Source of the DNA: Zhengitettix transpicula
Taxonomy: Eukaryota; Arthropoda; Insecta; Orthoptera; Tetrigidae
NCBI GenBank assembly: GCA_037074705.1
Contig: CM073591.1
Coordinates: forward strand, 81,512,532 to 81,576,531
Reading direction: 5' to 3'
DNA: 64,000 bases
Position numbers and translations under genes: made by a program. Below the pieces are notes generated by a model. It searched no databases. It was not told the origin of the DNA and saw nothing but the letters and a program-made list of their open reading frames with translations. Positions 21,200 through 33,900 of the stretch are shown here, in pieces (the stretch's first letter is position 1; every line of letters begins with the position of its first letter).

Positions 21200-22270
21200 C
21201 ATTATACAATAGCTTCTTAGCGGAATTTACTCCGACCCCCCAAAGAGGGAACAGGGATACCTTATTACCTAAATCTCGGCGGGTTGGCACCTGCACCCAG
21301 AGGATAGAAGAAAGATTTGCCTACGAAACCACATACCCCCTCGACTCCAAATTTCGTCGGTCTGGGACGTGGTAAACCAAAACTCAGCTGGGCTACAGGG
21401 ACACTGGAGGATAGACCAGGGACCCGACACATCCAGAGGAACCAAATTGCCCGAAGGACGGCTTTGGTCGGCCGCGCACATAGCTCCGTTATCACGAGTG
21501 CTCAGGGTCGCCCCACAGTTGGAGATGCTCTTCCCCGAAGACCATTGAAACTAGTTTCGCAGAATGGCTCTCAAATTAGGTCTATCTCCCTCACATAGCA
21601 ATACGCTATTGATATCATGAGAATTATGACCAGGCGGTTTCGTCATCGGATAAATAAGAGGTGGAGACATTTCTCCACCACTCCACACCTTAGCCTCCCG
21701 GAGTGCGGTTAGTGCTGGGGTCGCCAACACTTTCCATACCCCGAAATACTGGACGACCGCCTTGAGTCAATCTCCACCACCTCCTGACAGAACAGGATGG
21801 TAGCTTCTCAGAAAGCCCCACAAAAGAACCACGCACCCTCCCTTACTCCTCACCTTCATACGTGCCGCAACCGCGGAAAAGCCTATCTACCAGAGTTCTA
21901 TTTTCAGCAGGATTCCTCCCACTACCGAAAATAGTCACGGTTCGAGGAGGCTTTCCAAACCTGTCCCAAACATCAAATCTGAAAGTAATGAGACCGTTAC
22001 CCACACACATGGGATTGGAATCAATGCTTTCTGTTTAAAGAGTGAACGCCATGTGGCCTGGCCTGTATCTCGTCTCGGATACTACCCATAATGACGATCT
22101 CATGGATGCGACACCTTAAATGACTGTTATCCCACCATTCACCCACGCCTCCCTTCATGCCGCACCATCAGAGAATCCTCCGTATAGTACTAGTGATAGA
22201 CTCCTCCCAAACTGAGACTAATAACAGCTCAATGCAACTTTCATACGCATCTCCCACACATCAGTACTGG
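21200..22270. other. GC-richer block of unknown nature
   Basis: About 1 kb with visibly higher G+C than its surroundings, bounded by AT-rich DNA on the left and a (TA)n tract at 22323-22346 on the right. Frames of 60-90 codons are open on both strands at 21265-21598, but none shows a domain that I know. Strings such as CTCCCGGAGTGCGGTTAGTGC and CAGCAGGATTCCTCCCACTACC look like transposon or SINE body sequence. A short echo, ACAGTCACGGCTCGAGG, occurs near 13225. Most likely an unrecognised repeat; a decayed non-LTR 5' region is possible. Confidence 0.4.
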
Positions 22271-22322
22271 GGAATTATGGACTATTACGTCTTCTTTTTC
22301 AATTTACTGAAAAGGTCGTCGA

Positions 22323-22346
22323 TATATATATATATATATATATATA
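22323..22346. repeat. (TA)n microsatellite
   Basis: About 24 bp of alternating TA. No repeat F terminus adjoins it. Confidence 0.95.
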
Positions 22347-24411
22347 ATTTTTTTGTTCGTAAGACTGGCTGAATTATTATTAATTAATCTGATCAAGTAA
22401 TGTTAAGAACCAGTATTTAGCTTAAAAAATGATTTGTAACTAATTTTTCATCACCCATATCGATTTCTTATTAATTATTTACCACTGAGTTTTAATTTAA
22501 TTTTGCATTGTACGGAACGATCGAAGCGGCTATTTTCTGTTTTATTTCACGCATACTTTTTTTTTCTTAAGCAATCTTTCTAAATGAAATATTTCGTTCA
22601 TATCGAAGTTTGTAAAGGAGTTGCTCAGAGCGTCCTGGTGTAAATTATCACAATGTATGTTTACACGTCAGTTTTCACGAAACAAAAATAAATAATTTCC
22701 CCCGACATTGAAGCTAGGAGATAAATTATGCTTCTTTTGTGGATTCCGATAAAATTAGAAGTATTTGGTGGCAAGAAAAACGGGCTTTGGTTTTAATATT
22801 CCCTGTTTACAGTTTCCCGCCGTATAGTCTGCAGAGAAGAGGAAGAACACTGCCGCGCATTATCATATCTGGGAAGTTAATTATATTACTGAAATGGAAA
22901 AAAACTTAGCCTCGAACTTACAGGACCAAGCAACTAAGCCGTAATAAAATCACTTCCCTGGAATATTTAAGCTCCAAATATTTAACCTTCTGTTATTAAG
23001 TAGTTAGATCGAAATTACCAAAAAAACTAGTTTATATAAGTACAACGCTGATGTACATTGCATTTCCTTACAAAAATGACTAACAGCGAACTACACTTCA
23101 GCGTCTATTCAATTCGCGATAGAAAATTTTCCTAGCTTCTGTCAACAATGACCTACAAAAAGAATCCTTGTCATGAGTAATCTAACGCTTTGGTTCATTC
23201 TGCCATTTAATGAGGTTTTAAAGTTAGAGTATTAGCAGTAACTCCTAGAACTTTTCCATTCGCGTCAAACTATAGCAGTTATCCTCGAAGCTGTCACCAG
23301 TAAATGATAAAGTTCAGAGAAGCTAATGTAGAATTCACAAGAAACCCTACAAGTCTAAGAATTGCAGGACTCAGAAAACTGGTTCCGCGTTTGAATTCCG
23401 TGTCAAATTTGAGATCTTCTTTGGCTCCGCCGTCTTTTTGCCTGTTATTCAAACTTTATTAAAATATGCACGTCACCTTCCTTTATTTGTTCAGTAAGAA
23501 GAATCCGTTTCCTAAACACTTGGTAACGATTATGAATCGACAGACTTAATAAATTATTTATAATTTAGTGATTTGCGAATTAAACGTATGCAAATAAAAT
23601 AAAAGTTTTGTATATTCATGATGTGGTACAATCGAGAGCAACCTTTAGACGAAAAACATGGTTTTATTTTATAATGAAAGTCACTGCCCACTTGCCAGAA
23701 GCCCAGATATGAAGATTTCTCGGCTAGTTGGTCAGAAACAACTTAACCGTCTGCAGAACATTGTTATAGGAGACGGCATTTTTCCATGTGGGGGAACGAT
23801 ATATAAAAAGTGAGAGAAAATAACTCCAGGGGCTTCATGGACATTTTAACATGCTAACCATGTTTTGCTTACACATATAGTAACACAATGTAAGAGAAAC
23901 TGGAATAAAAGCTTAGATCCTACAACTCTTTCTGAGAAAGAGTGGCAGCAACAAGAAAAACCTGCTACGAGACTGGACGAACATAGAAGCAGTGTAAAGT
24001 CGGTTGTTATTTTCCTGAAGGCGCCAATCACCGGAAAATATTCCACAGAAGCAAACCCCACAATTTATTATTTTACTACATTTTTTATGAAATGTAATGA
24101 CTTTTTTAAAGTTCCTATAAAACGGCGTTTTGTTAAGTCCTGAGATGTATTTAGAATTTTGCAGTCTAAAATTATGGCTCACCCTCTCCATAAAAAATAA
24201 AAATGTATAAATTTATTACTGAGTCACTTATAAATTCTAATTTAAAATAAATTAATTCATTTTTATATAATTTAACATTATTATGGAATAATCAAAATTC
24301 ATTAGAATCTAGAAATTTTGGTAATATACGCTTCATTAATTATGGGAAACGAAACTGTCTGCCACGTTCACCAACTGCAGTTGTCATTAAGTTGTAGACA
24401 GTTTATTAAGA
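22347..24411. other. AT-rich DNA, no gene recognised
   Basis: No recognisable coding sequence or repeat. Opposed frames of 92 codons at 23865-24143 (plus) and 23913-24191 (minus) overlap and lack signatures. Confidence 0.5.
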
Positions 24412-24690
24412 AATAGGCTACTTGAGGGTGGCAACTTTTCTATGATAGCACAGGAATTAATATAAAGGGTCTAGGTGGAACGGACGACAGGGCAAGGAAG
24501 CCGAGGCTTAACGCGGGTTCCCTGACTATAAGTTAAGGATCTTACCCGGTATGCACCTAAATGTGATTCAGAGAAATCCCTAGTGAAACCAGCACCAAGT
24601 AGGTCGGACTCTTGGTACTTCTCCCACGTCCTTCCGATAACTGAAGTGGTGACGCAGCTTTCTTGTCTCCATGTTCAGATTTGGAGGCAG
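24412..24690 (-). mobile_element. Repeat A, copy A8 (old, diverged)
   Basis: The most diverged large copy. It retains AATAGGCTACTTGAGGGTGGCAAC, TAAGGATCTTACCCGG, AGAAATCCCTAG, CTTGGTACTTCTCCCACG and GGAGGCAG in order, with many substitutions and small deletions. No T-run remains. Confidence 0.75.
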
Positions 24691-25435
24691 TCACCTCACC
24701 CTTTTAATCCTACAATCTGTGTATGAGAGAGCTCTCGAATTACAAATTTCAAGACGTTGTCCTGACTGGATTATTGGACTGACAGAAATTCGAAAAAGAA
24801 TAAGGAGCGTGAGAATACTACGATTCTGCTGAACGTATCTTGGCGGCGTAGGCGTTCGGTGTTGAAAGTTTCTCTCGAAATGAGAACAGAAAATTGGTTG
24901 AAAGGAGAAGAGAAATGGCCATTATGGTTTTAATCAACTGCAGAGAATGAATGCTGGTCTCCGGCTTTGGCCCTTAACAAAGACTATTCACCATCCGTTC
25001 AATGGATCAGCGGGTGGCTTCTACGATCCAGGTGTGGGGAGCAATTAGTGGTGTTCTACAGAAAGTCCCTACAGGAGGTCACGTGGGTGTTAAAATTCCG
25101 CAGTGGAATATTCGAGATGCGCTCTTCGTCATCCGTCTGGTATGGAGGCAATATAGAATTCGTCATGTATTACAGTACATAATTAATACCACAATATTGC
25201 AGATTAAAATATTTAGAAAATGGTACTCAGTCTGTGGTATAGTAAATATTTGATAAATAAACAACGGCCAATTTAAAGTCAGAAAACAATATATTTATTT
25301 ATAGAAAATTAAACTACGTTCCGTCGCTAACTTTGCCACCTCTTCAGGTTGAAGTTTAACAAAATGTTGATAGTCAGGTTATTCTCCCTTGACTTTTTAA
25401 TATTTTAAAATATTTATAAGTTGTTTCATTAGTCA

Positions 25436-25437
<2 letters not shown>
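24691..25437. other. No gene recognised
   Basis: Two overlapping plus-strand frames at 24967-25253 have no known domain. A (TA)n tract follows at about 25438-25476, again without an identifiable repeat F end. Confidence 0.45.

Positions 25438-25476
<39 letters not shown>
25438..25476. repeat. (TA)n microsatellite
   Basis: About 38 bp of uninterrupted alternating TA, about 210 bp upstream of repeat F3. Confidence 0.95.
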
Positions 25477-25477
<1 letters not shown>

Positions 25478-25687
25478 TAATAAATATTTCCGTACGTACT
25501 CTAACATCTGAAATTTCCTTATAATATAGCGATCTATGAAAAACAAATATGTCACTCATGATTATTAACAAAAAGTAAGCAATGCAAACGAAACATCGAA
25601 TTTATTACTGTTTAAAAATCTCTTTTTACTTAATGATTATCTTTCTTTGTGTCAAATGAAGAAATATTACTCCACAATTAAATATAT

Positions 25688-26687
25688 TGTAGCAATAGTT
25701 AATTAGGCCATTAAATTGATTAGGGATAATTTAAATTGTTTTGATAAATGAATTGTAGCGGTATTTGAGCTACCAAAGCGACAATAGCTCTGAGCTCTGT
25801 TGCTTTGTTGAAGAGCCGAAATGTCGATTGTGCGCGCAAAAGAAAAGTTAGTCTACGTCTACGGTCAGCCACGAAAGGATAGACAACCAAATCTGCATAC
25901 GAGGAGTCTACGTCTACGGTCAGCCACGAGAGGAGAGACATTAAAACAAATCTTCACATAAATACATAGCAGGTCGATCCAAATAGATAAATAAAACAGT
26001 AAAAGTCTAAAATCTGCAAATCGTGAGTTCCTGTAAGCAAGCAGATAGTTGGACAGAGACATTTTCTAACAACTAGCCAACGGTGAAGCAAAGGTTGCTT
26101 CATTATATAAAAATTGAACAATTTTGCATTGAGGGAAACCAACATCCGATAGCTGACCAATTAGGAGAGGACCATCCGAGGTTCCTGAGAGCTGAGTACG
26201 TGCATTTCGACAGCGTATGTGTAAAATCTGTGAGGAAATAGAATCAGTGTAATATTTTGCATTTGAAGCTACAAAAGAATTCTGGTACCAGTAGGACATT
26301 ATGTGAGTAACCAAAACTTTGATAATAAGTGTAAAGTCCGATTTCGTTCATCTTTCATTTCGTTCAAGTTAAATTTCTTTACATTTAGCTTTCTTTCATT
26401 TATCGACATATTGTTTTTAGGTAAATTTTAAACTGAATTGTTAATCAGTTTATTAAATCACTTCTCTGTTAATTATCAAACCCAGTGGAGATCCTGAGAT
26501 AAGAGATATTAATTTGATTGTAATTGTTGTAATTTTTGGAAGCCACAAGTGAATAAATAATAAGTTACTTTATTTGTTAATAATTTTGATAATCTTTTAA
26601 TTTAATTAACCTTTTCATTTTATCATTACATAAATGGCACCACAACTTGGAGCAAATAAATTAAACGACTAATAGTTGATTATTACA
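25688..26687 (+). mobile_element. Repeat F, copy F3
   Basis: A 1,000-bp element starting TGTAGCAATAG and ending TTGATTATTACA, between AATATAT and ATATATAG. It carries the boxes AGTCCGATTTCGTTC (from 26336) and ATCAAACCCAGTGGAGATCCTGAGAT (26475-26500). About 50 bp before the end lies ATTACATAAATGGCACCACAA followed by CTTGGAGC. That last segment resembles a primer-binding site complementary to tRNA-Lys (typical TGGCGCCCAACGTGGGGC) with a one-base insertion. No protein is encoded. Confidence 0.7.
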
Positions 26688-26709
26688 ATATATAGATATA
26701 TATATATAT

Positions 26710-26841
26710 CAAGTCCACAATGTTTTTAATTATTAATTATTAATTGCCCTTTAATTATTACAATATATATATTAAAAGTATATATATTGTAATAATTTAA
26801 GTGAAATTAATAATTAATAATTAAAAACATTGTGGACTTGA
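26710..26841. repeat. Long hairpin formed by opposed repeat F ends
   Basis: The left arm (26710-26762) is the inverted copy of the first 53 bp or so of repeat F2 (26788-26841). The loop is about 25 bp of TA-rich sequence. CAAGTCCACAATG at 26710 mirrors CATTGTGGACTTG at about 26829. This is a stub of another F element in reverse orientation, wedged between F3 and F2 in the same (TA)n tract. Confidence 0.85.
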
Positions 26842-27753
26842 ATTATTATCGGCAAACAGTTACAAATCACACACACAAGAATTGACGATAATAGAATAGG
26901 TCGAAAAGCATTGTAGGACTGTCGGCGCGTTAAGAGAACATTGAAGTCAGTTGGCGATCAGGAACGGCCAAAAGCGGTCGTAATAAAAATAGACGAGACA
27001 TTTTTCAAAAGTAAAGTCGTACAGTATTCACCCAGATAGTGCTGCAGAAAGATTTCTGAGTGTTCCAGTTTACGCCAAATAATTTTAAAGACTCTACGTG
27101 GAGGAATTATCAGAATTACCGCAAATTGGCATAATTGCGGAATAAGTCATCTAGAAGATATAGCCAACACTTGCTAATGCAACAGAGAAGTGTAAATTCA
27201 GTGAAAGAATGGCCTGTTTTAAAAAATTTGAGTGTGTGTAAGTGTGTTGCTGAAAGAGTTAAATTGTCCAGGTACCAGAAAAACTGTAAGTCATACCTCA
27301 TTCAAATTATTATTGTGAACGTTTGATTAAATATAAAATCGTCAGATTTCGATTTTTTATTAATATCGTAAATATTAATTTGTAATTAATTCATAAAAGT
27401 GTAATTGACACAGAAATTTGATTGTTAAAAAATGAGCAACACTTTTCTTTATTTAAAGACCCAGATAAAGACCTTGAGATTAAGAGTAAAAGTTTTGTTT
27501 GTACGTAATAAATATTGTTAAAGGTCATCGAATATTTATTTGTAATTTTAAATCTGTGTGCATCGAATAAATTAATCGTTTGGCCAGTTTAAATAAATTT
27601 TCTTATTTATGCTAATTTCATTTAAACATTTCCATAGATTCATCAACGTGGAGCTAATTATTATTTAATCTTTCTTTCGTTCTGCTTTATTACATTTTGG
27701 CGTCCTCAACGTGAGGCTAAATCATAATTAATTGTTTCATTGTTATTATTACA
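26788..27753 (+). mobile_element. Repeat F, copy F2
   Basis: A 966-bp element with TGTAATAATTT at the start and TTATTATTACA at the end, flanked by TATATAT on the left and a 26-bp (TA)n tract on the right. Boxes: GTCAGATTTCG (27341-27351) and GACCCAGATAAAGACCTTGAGAT (27458-27480). Near the 3' end two tandem units of about 67 bp each contain a CAACGTGG-like motif: TCATCAACGTGGAGC near 27650 and TGGCGTCCTCAACGTGAGGC near 27699. The frame at 27135-27326 is not convincing. Confidence 0.7.
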
Positions 27754-27779
27754 ATATATATATATATATATATATATAT
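27754..27779. repeat. (TA)n microsatellite
   Basis: About 26 bp of alternating AT directly following the ATTACA end of repeat F2. Confidence 0.95.
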
Positions 27780-28651
27780 CTGCCCTATGGCAGCATATAC
27801 AGAGACTTTCACAAAATACTCTCGTAATATAATGTAACCCTTTTAAATTTAATATTACAGTTTTCATTTGTTTTACATTCCTAAATATAATTTTTCCGTT
27901 TAACCGAACAAAAAGCTCGTTCAGTTTCCTGGACCATAATCGTGATTTTCACCATATATTTCTAAATATATTTTTTTACCCTCATAAATTTATTTATAAA
28001 AAAGACGCCTCTTTCATCATTTTTTTCATGTCCGATGAACTTTAAAGCAGTACCTTATAGTAAAAAGGATGTTAAAGCAATTAATATACGAAAATGAATC
28101 TGTTGATATGTATATTTTAATTTTTTAGTTATTGAAGTGCAACTATTTCCCATATTGTAAAAAAAAGTTGTTCTAAAATATTTTATGTAAAATTGATGCT
28201 TGTACCAATATAAATTTATTGATTATTGTAGTTGAATATTAAGCAGAAAAGGTGATTTATCTATGTTTTCATGGTTACTACCAATTCTCCTTGTTTCGGA
28301 GGACTTCTAGTATAACAATCACATTATTTACTTATGAATTCAAATTACGTGTCGCGAGTTTCAATTCTGAAGAATGATTGAATAGGTTACGTTGCAAGTA
28401 CCCTTGCTCGCCTTTCTCCGTTTATGGCGTATGAAAGTGACATGAAGAACAAACTGCGTTATCCTTACCTAGCACTACCACATATATTTCTTACGTCGGG
28501 AGGTGAACTGGCCTCCTGAGTCATTAGTATGTGCTCCAGGCAACGCATGACGGAAAATAACTGAATACAGACGCTGCGCTTCAGAAAATTCTACGATTCC
28601 ACTCCGTTGGCATGGAAGGAAGTTTCTACGACGCAAGTTCAAACTATATAC
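27780..28651. other. AT-rich DNA, no gene recognised
   Basis: Nothing identifiable. The part near 28.4-28.6 kb is more complex in composition but contains no known feature. Confidence 0.5.
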
Positions 28652-29756
28652 TATAATGATTGACAGGAACTATTTATTTATTTAAAGTGCCCCACGTTGT
28701 GAAAGCAAAATGTAATGATTAAAGGAATGATTTAATAAAAAAAATTAATAATTATTTAAAACAAATTTAATCTTTAAAGGTACAATTTATTATCCCTATT
28801 TTGTTACGCCACATTCAATCAAATTTACAAACCAATTATTTATTTTTATAATTTGTGGCATTTAAAGAAAATACAAACTTTTATATTTTACAAATAAATC
28901 AATCTAACTAACTCTTCTTCTCAGGGTCTTTAATGGGTTTGATAGGAAAAAAAACAATCAAGAATAAAATTGAAAAATTTACAATTCAAACAAATTGAAA
29001 CGAACAGAATATAAAATGAAAAGAAACGAAATCTGACTATACCCTAATTACCGTTTTCACACATTTATTATTTTTATTAGTACTTACAAATTTCTTTCTG
29101 GTACCAGACCTAACGTTTACAGAACGTGGGCACGCACTTCGCTAAAAAGGCCATTATTCACAGACTCTACGCTTGAACAAAACACACGGCTAAATATTTT
29201 CACAGCTTCAAACAAAAGGATCCCTCGCAAGGGCCGAAGTTTGTTTCGCCCGCAGCCACCGGTCAATTACCGAGTATTATCGCCAACGCCAAGATGTTCT
29301 GACCTTGGAAACCGTCAGTGTTAATGTGACCCCAATTATATACAGTTATATAGTTAGACCGTAGTCACCAGTCTATTCAAAAATGATCCAGAAACTGCAA
29401 CGAACACCATTAACAGAGTTCAATTCTTTTAAACATACAATCTCCGCAGCATTGTAATTCTTTAAAGGCTTAACAATGCATATAAAATATTTAGAATCAT
29501 TTGACTGAATTCTTCACTTCCTTGTCCGATCTTTCCTATCGTCCCAATGCTCTTTCCTCGACGATCACTAACCAGAGTGTCACCAACTGAACTCCGTACA
29601 ACGCTCGTAGTTCTCACACTCGTAGTTCTCAGGCTCGTAGTTCCCACCAAATCTCGGCGAAAAAGAAGCCCGCCGTCACTGTCGTTCTTTGAGATCGGCG
29701 CCGCCAAACAAATTATTATAAATCAACAAATAATGGCCTCCTTAATTAGTATTACA
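28652..29756 (-). mobile_element. Repeat F, copy F8
   Basis: Reverse orientation. The right end is AGTATTACA next to ATATATT; the left end is degenerate (TATAATGATTG). Minus-strand boxes are GTCAGATTTCGTTT (29024-29037) and ATCAAACCCATTAAAGACCCTGA (28920-28943). The 3' motif appears near the left end as GCCCCACGTTGTG, the complement of CACAACGTGGGGC. The (TA)n flank is shorter than in other copies, consistent with age. Confidence 0.65.
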
Positions 29757-30148
29757 ATATATTTTTAATTCTATAGTCAAGAATATAACAATAAGCACTA
29801 ACTTATTAGATCTAATAAGGAACGTTTTAGTGTGACTTCACGGATTTTTTTTTCGATTGGCCCTGGATTAAAAATGACAAACTATTTCGCTGACTTAAAT
29901 CCACAGCATTTTCGACCTTCATATAACGCAGATTGCAAGAAAATCTCCTATTAAGATTTAACCACACACATTACTGTTTGTTACAATTTGTTAATATTAG
30001 TTATCTAATTAATAGAAATAAATTATTTAAAAATCAGATAAAAAGTACCAGAAAATTAGTATAAAAATAGTTGATCACATTTTCCTCTTCGTTTTCCATT
30101 TACAATCGTCTGGGTCGGGTTTTTAATGAAGGACCTCAGCATTTGTCC
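29757..30148. other. AT-rich DNA, no gene recognised
   Basis: No feature identified between repeat F8 and the reverse-transcriptase remnant. Confidence 0.5.
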
Positions 30149-30345
30149 ATTTTATTTTTTCCACCATAACTCCCTAACTTTATGCAATATTTCTTCTACT
30201 TTCCCTACGCATCCATTCACCTTCCTAGGTCTCGGCCGTTGTCTTCATCCTGTTACTTTCTTTGCCAATACTCGATTTGGAACTACATCTTCTTCCATTC
30301 TCAAGTGTCCAAATCATTTCAGTTTACTTATCTTTATTTGGATTT
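30149..30345 (-). pseudogene. Non-LTR retrotransposon, C-terminal reverse-transcriptase remnant
   Basis: One minus-strand frame reads KLK-stop-FGHLRMEEDVVPNRV, then LAKKVTG-stop-RQRPRPRKVNG, then GKVEEILHKV. This follows the widespread animal non-LTR pattern WxGHxxRM...PxRVxxxxxxGxRxRGRPxxxWxDxVxxxL, found after the reverse transcriptase domain of RTE-type and related elements. The two internal stops are TGA at positions where Trp and Arg are expected. Only this C-terminal piece is recognisable. Confidence 0.7.
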
Positions 30346-30511
30346 GTAGTTTCGGAAATACGACTTTTTTCTAATTTATACATTTTTCTCGGCGTGTATT
30401 TCCAAATATTCCGCTAAGGAACTTCATCACAGATATTTAGATTCTACTTTCATCGGCGTTGATGCCCACGTGCAAGTTGAAAACGACAATATTGATGTAT
30501 ATTATACTAGA

Positions 30512-30907
30512 AGTATGGTGCAAGTTATTGGGATCCTTATAGAAAACACCACATAGAAGGACTAGAAAAACTTCAGAGGGGGGAAGAAAAATTTGTAATA
30601 CGGGGACCTGGTCACGGGCGAGATAAGGAAGAGAAATTAGAGTGGTAATCTTTGGCAACCAGACGGAAGAAAGGTTTTGCACTCTTTTTAAATCATATAC
30701 GGATAACAAAGCGTGGAAACACATACGGGATAAGATCGCAAAACCAACTTACATTGGCAGGGGTGATCACAAATTTAAAACCAAAACTAGACCGCAAAAA
30801 AAAAAAAACGTTGTATGGAATTTATCATTCCTAAACAGAGAGATAGGTGATTGGAACAATTTACCTGCAGCAGTGTTTAAGGATAATCTTCCAATAAGAA
30901 TAATATA
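30512..30907 (+). pseudogene. Non-LTR retrotransposon, C-terminal tail remnant
   Basis: The first part reads YGASYWDPYRKHHIEGLEKL, matching the motif (YxxxxWDPYxxxxxxxLExVQRRAARF) common after the reverse transcriptase of Jockey/CR1-type elements. After a frameshift near 30640 the reading continues as ERFCTLFKSYTDNKAW, IAKPTYIGRGDH and FLNREIGDWNNLPAAV, the usual SFxNRxxxxWNxLP ending. A run of 12 A lies inside. The frame ends at TAA (30906-30908). It lies on the opposite strand from the neighbouring remnant, so the two are separate insertions. Confidence 0.75.
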
Positions 30908-30929
30908 AATAAATTAGTGAAGTGAAATG

Positions 30930-33900
30930 TAATTTTTTTTATTATATAATATAAATCAGTTTATGTCTATATTTTTCTTTAGTGAAATGAAGTGTGGAAA
31001 TAGTGAAAAACTTTCAGGACTTATTTCTAAGACTTACTTTATTATTATTATTTTTATTTAATTTATAAATTATTTTTCAAAATTGTTTTATTTATTGATT
31101 TGTTATATTTTTGTTTATATATTTAGTTTACCGGGAACGATGCTAATCACATCTAATAATATACATATTCAATACACTTAGTTTAGAGTTATTTCTCATT
31201 TTAAAATATAATGAAAATTTCGTTCTCTTTGACTATCGTCAATAAATTTAATAATAAGAAAATTTAGAATATGGTCGGTAAGTTTTTATCAAATTTATTT
31301 TTGCTTGTTTCAGCCAACTTTCGACGACGCTAATTCAACTATGTTATTCGGTATTACCTTTTGGCTCCTTACTTCTTCATAGTGTTGTTCTTTTCTTTCC
31401 TCAATCTATACCTTCTCTATCTTCACCTTCGGTTTAGTTAAAACTCTGGTGATCTTATGTTGATTGAAATCATAATAATTTCTACAGGTGATGTTCATCA
31501 TCCCAACTCGTTTGGAGTCTTCAGTAACTGTAACAGTTATTATATATTATTTCACGTTATTCATTAACACTTTATAACGTTTGTTGTGTATTCAATCCTC
31601 ATAATTACTAATTTAAGTTTCGGTCAAATACAAAAATCATTTTCGAAATTTTACTTTCCATCTTCATTAAATAATTGATGAGATGTTTGTGACGTACATA
31701 TTTTAACACGTGAAAGGAAGTAAGAATTATTCAATAAGCCATAGATCAGAAGTTTAAAAAAATAGGAGTCAATAAGTATTTACCGAGTATGCTTTGAAAA
31801 CATAAAAAATGTGATTGAAATATTGGGGAAAAAAGTCCTGGAAGAGTATTAAAAAATTTTGATACATGGAACACCTACAAGCAATACAATTTGTTACTAT
31901 ATGTGAGGACCTTGAGACTTAAACTGTAATGGATCATTTACAGGCGTGCGAAATCTGAGGATGAAAACCGTTCTCAGCATTCGCAGAAACGCTTGACTTC
32001 AGAAATGACTTCATCATTTAGAGCTTACAGATAACATTCTGAAACATAAAAGTATAGAAATTAACGTACTACAAAGTTGAGGTAACAGAGTGATAAAAAT
32101 GGGATTGACCATATTTGAGCGACTTAGAATATGGTACTGAAACTAAAAACCAATAAGTTTGTAAATATTTCCTGTTTAAACTTAATAACTGACGTACTGC
32201 AGGGAAAAATATCCGTTGCAAATTTTGGGACTTAGAATTTTAAGACAGACGTTGGGTATGTTGATTGTTATCTTGATTGAAGAATATGAGTTAGTCATTA
32301 AGCTATGAAGGGTAATATTATTAAAGCCGGAAGGACCAAATTTTTCAAGTTTGGAATGAGGGAATTAACGACAATTTAAGATTTATTAACATTACAGCCT
32401 GGAGATCGTACACAAATATAATATTGATATTTACATTTCAAGATTGAATTAACAGAGAAAAATAAAAATTTTGAGAAATAATGCACGGTCCAGTCCAGGA
32501 GAAGTTCCTATAAAAAAATAAATATGTGTAAAAGTAATCATTATTAGCAAACAATACGAGTACTCTGAATAAAAAAACTGAATCGGATACGGTGGAATAA
32601 AAGGAAAAAAATTTACAAATTTGTGGACCTAAAATAGGATAAACGAAACAAAGAAGACATAAAAACTAGAAAACAGACTAAGATTGCTGGTTCTGAATTG
32701 AGATACGTATTAGTCTTGACGATTGAACTGCGAAAAAATGTGGTTTCAACTAGACGCGTGAAATATATATGGATATGAAGCGTGGAAATTTGGGAAGCCT
32801 GAAAGGAGTATGAAAATGTGGAAGCTTAATTGGACCGATGAAGTACCGAACGAGTATGTGCTGTGTCTGAAGATGACTTTGGAACTCACTAACAAAAATT
32901 CAATGAGAAGAAGTTTCTGAAGTACATGATAAGGTGATGGGAAAATTCCGGTAAAAGGAACGATCTCATTTATATACATCAGGTCAGATGATTTGGTCTT
33001 TGTGATGTATCTAATATTCTGATCAGGAGAGTCTGCGAAGGACTACCATTCACTGTTCTCAGGACAAGAAAAGTATAAATCTTTTACAGCATTAAAATTG
33101 ATTATCCGAGGTAACTGTTCCCTGAGTGCAGAGAAGAGCTTGATGGGAAGTCTACGGTGGACGTGACCGGAAGCTCCGACTCTCTGCAGGGCGTCCAGCT
33201 CTGCTGTGTGGACACGATTCGGCTTAAACACAGACTTAAGGAGCATCAAACCGCAACATCCTGCCACGTGGCTCTAAGGACAATGCGCTCTCACTCTATA
33301 ATTCAAATCCAGCTTCATGGTTGTTAGTGACAACTGAGAACCGGCGTCAATTGAGAAGTTTTTTTTATCCGGGTCCACCAAGATTAGTCCAGACTCGTCT
33401 AGTTACTGAGTCCAGTTACAAAGACCATTCGAGGAAGAACAAAACACGTCTCCAGAAATTCGTTACGTTGCTGATTCAGTAATCAACATATTTTAAAAAA
33501 AATCCAGATTAAGACAGCTTTAAAGTCTAAGCCAATGATCCATCTCTTCAAAACGGATGCTAACGATCCGATTGTAATTATTCTCTCAGAACGTAATCTA
33601 GCTATACTCATCGAAGAAAAGTTGAATTTCTTCTTTCCAAATGCGTACTTTCATATCTAAGCCGATCCAGATTGCTGTTGGGCCACGTGTGCGAGGAAAT
33701 CCATCCCATTTCATCTATATTAATACTCAAAATATTTGATTTGGTCCTCTTGAGAAATATTTTGATTCTAATTTCACGGCATGATTAGACGCAAAGATCT
33801 GAAGTCTGATTCATGTTTCTCCATAACATTTTCGAATATCAAATAAACACGTTAATATAAAATACAACAACCAAGATAAAATATCAAATTTACGAATATT

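Noticed and set aside
23865..24191. Opposed 92-codon frames as a gene
   Set aside because: Sense and antisense frames of equal length cover the same DNA and neither has a recognisable motif.
33043..33267. 74-codon minus frame as a conserved small protein
   Set aside because: No signal peptide, motif or neighbour supports it; unrecognised and within a locally GC-richer patch.
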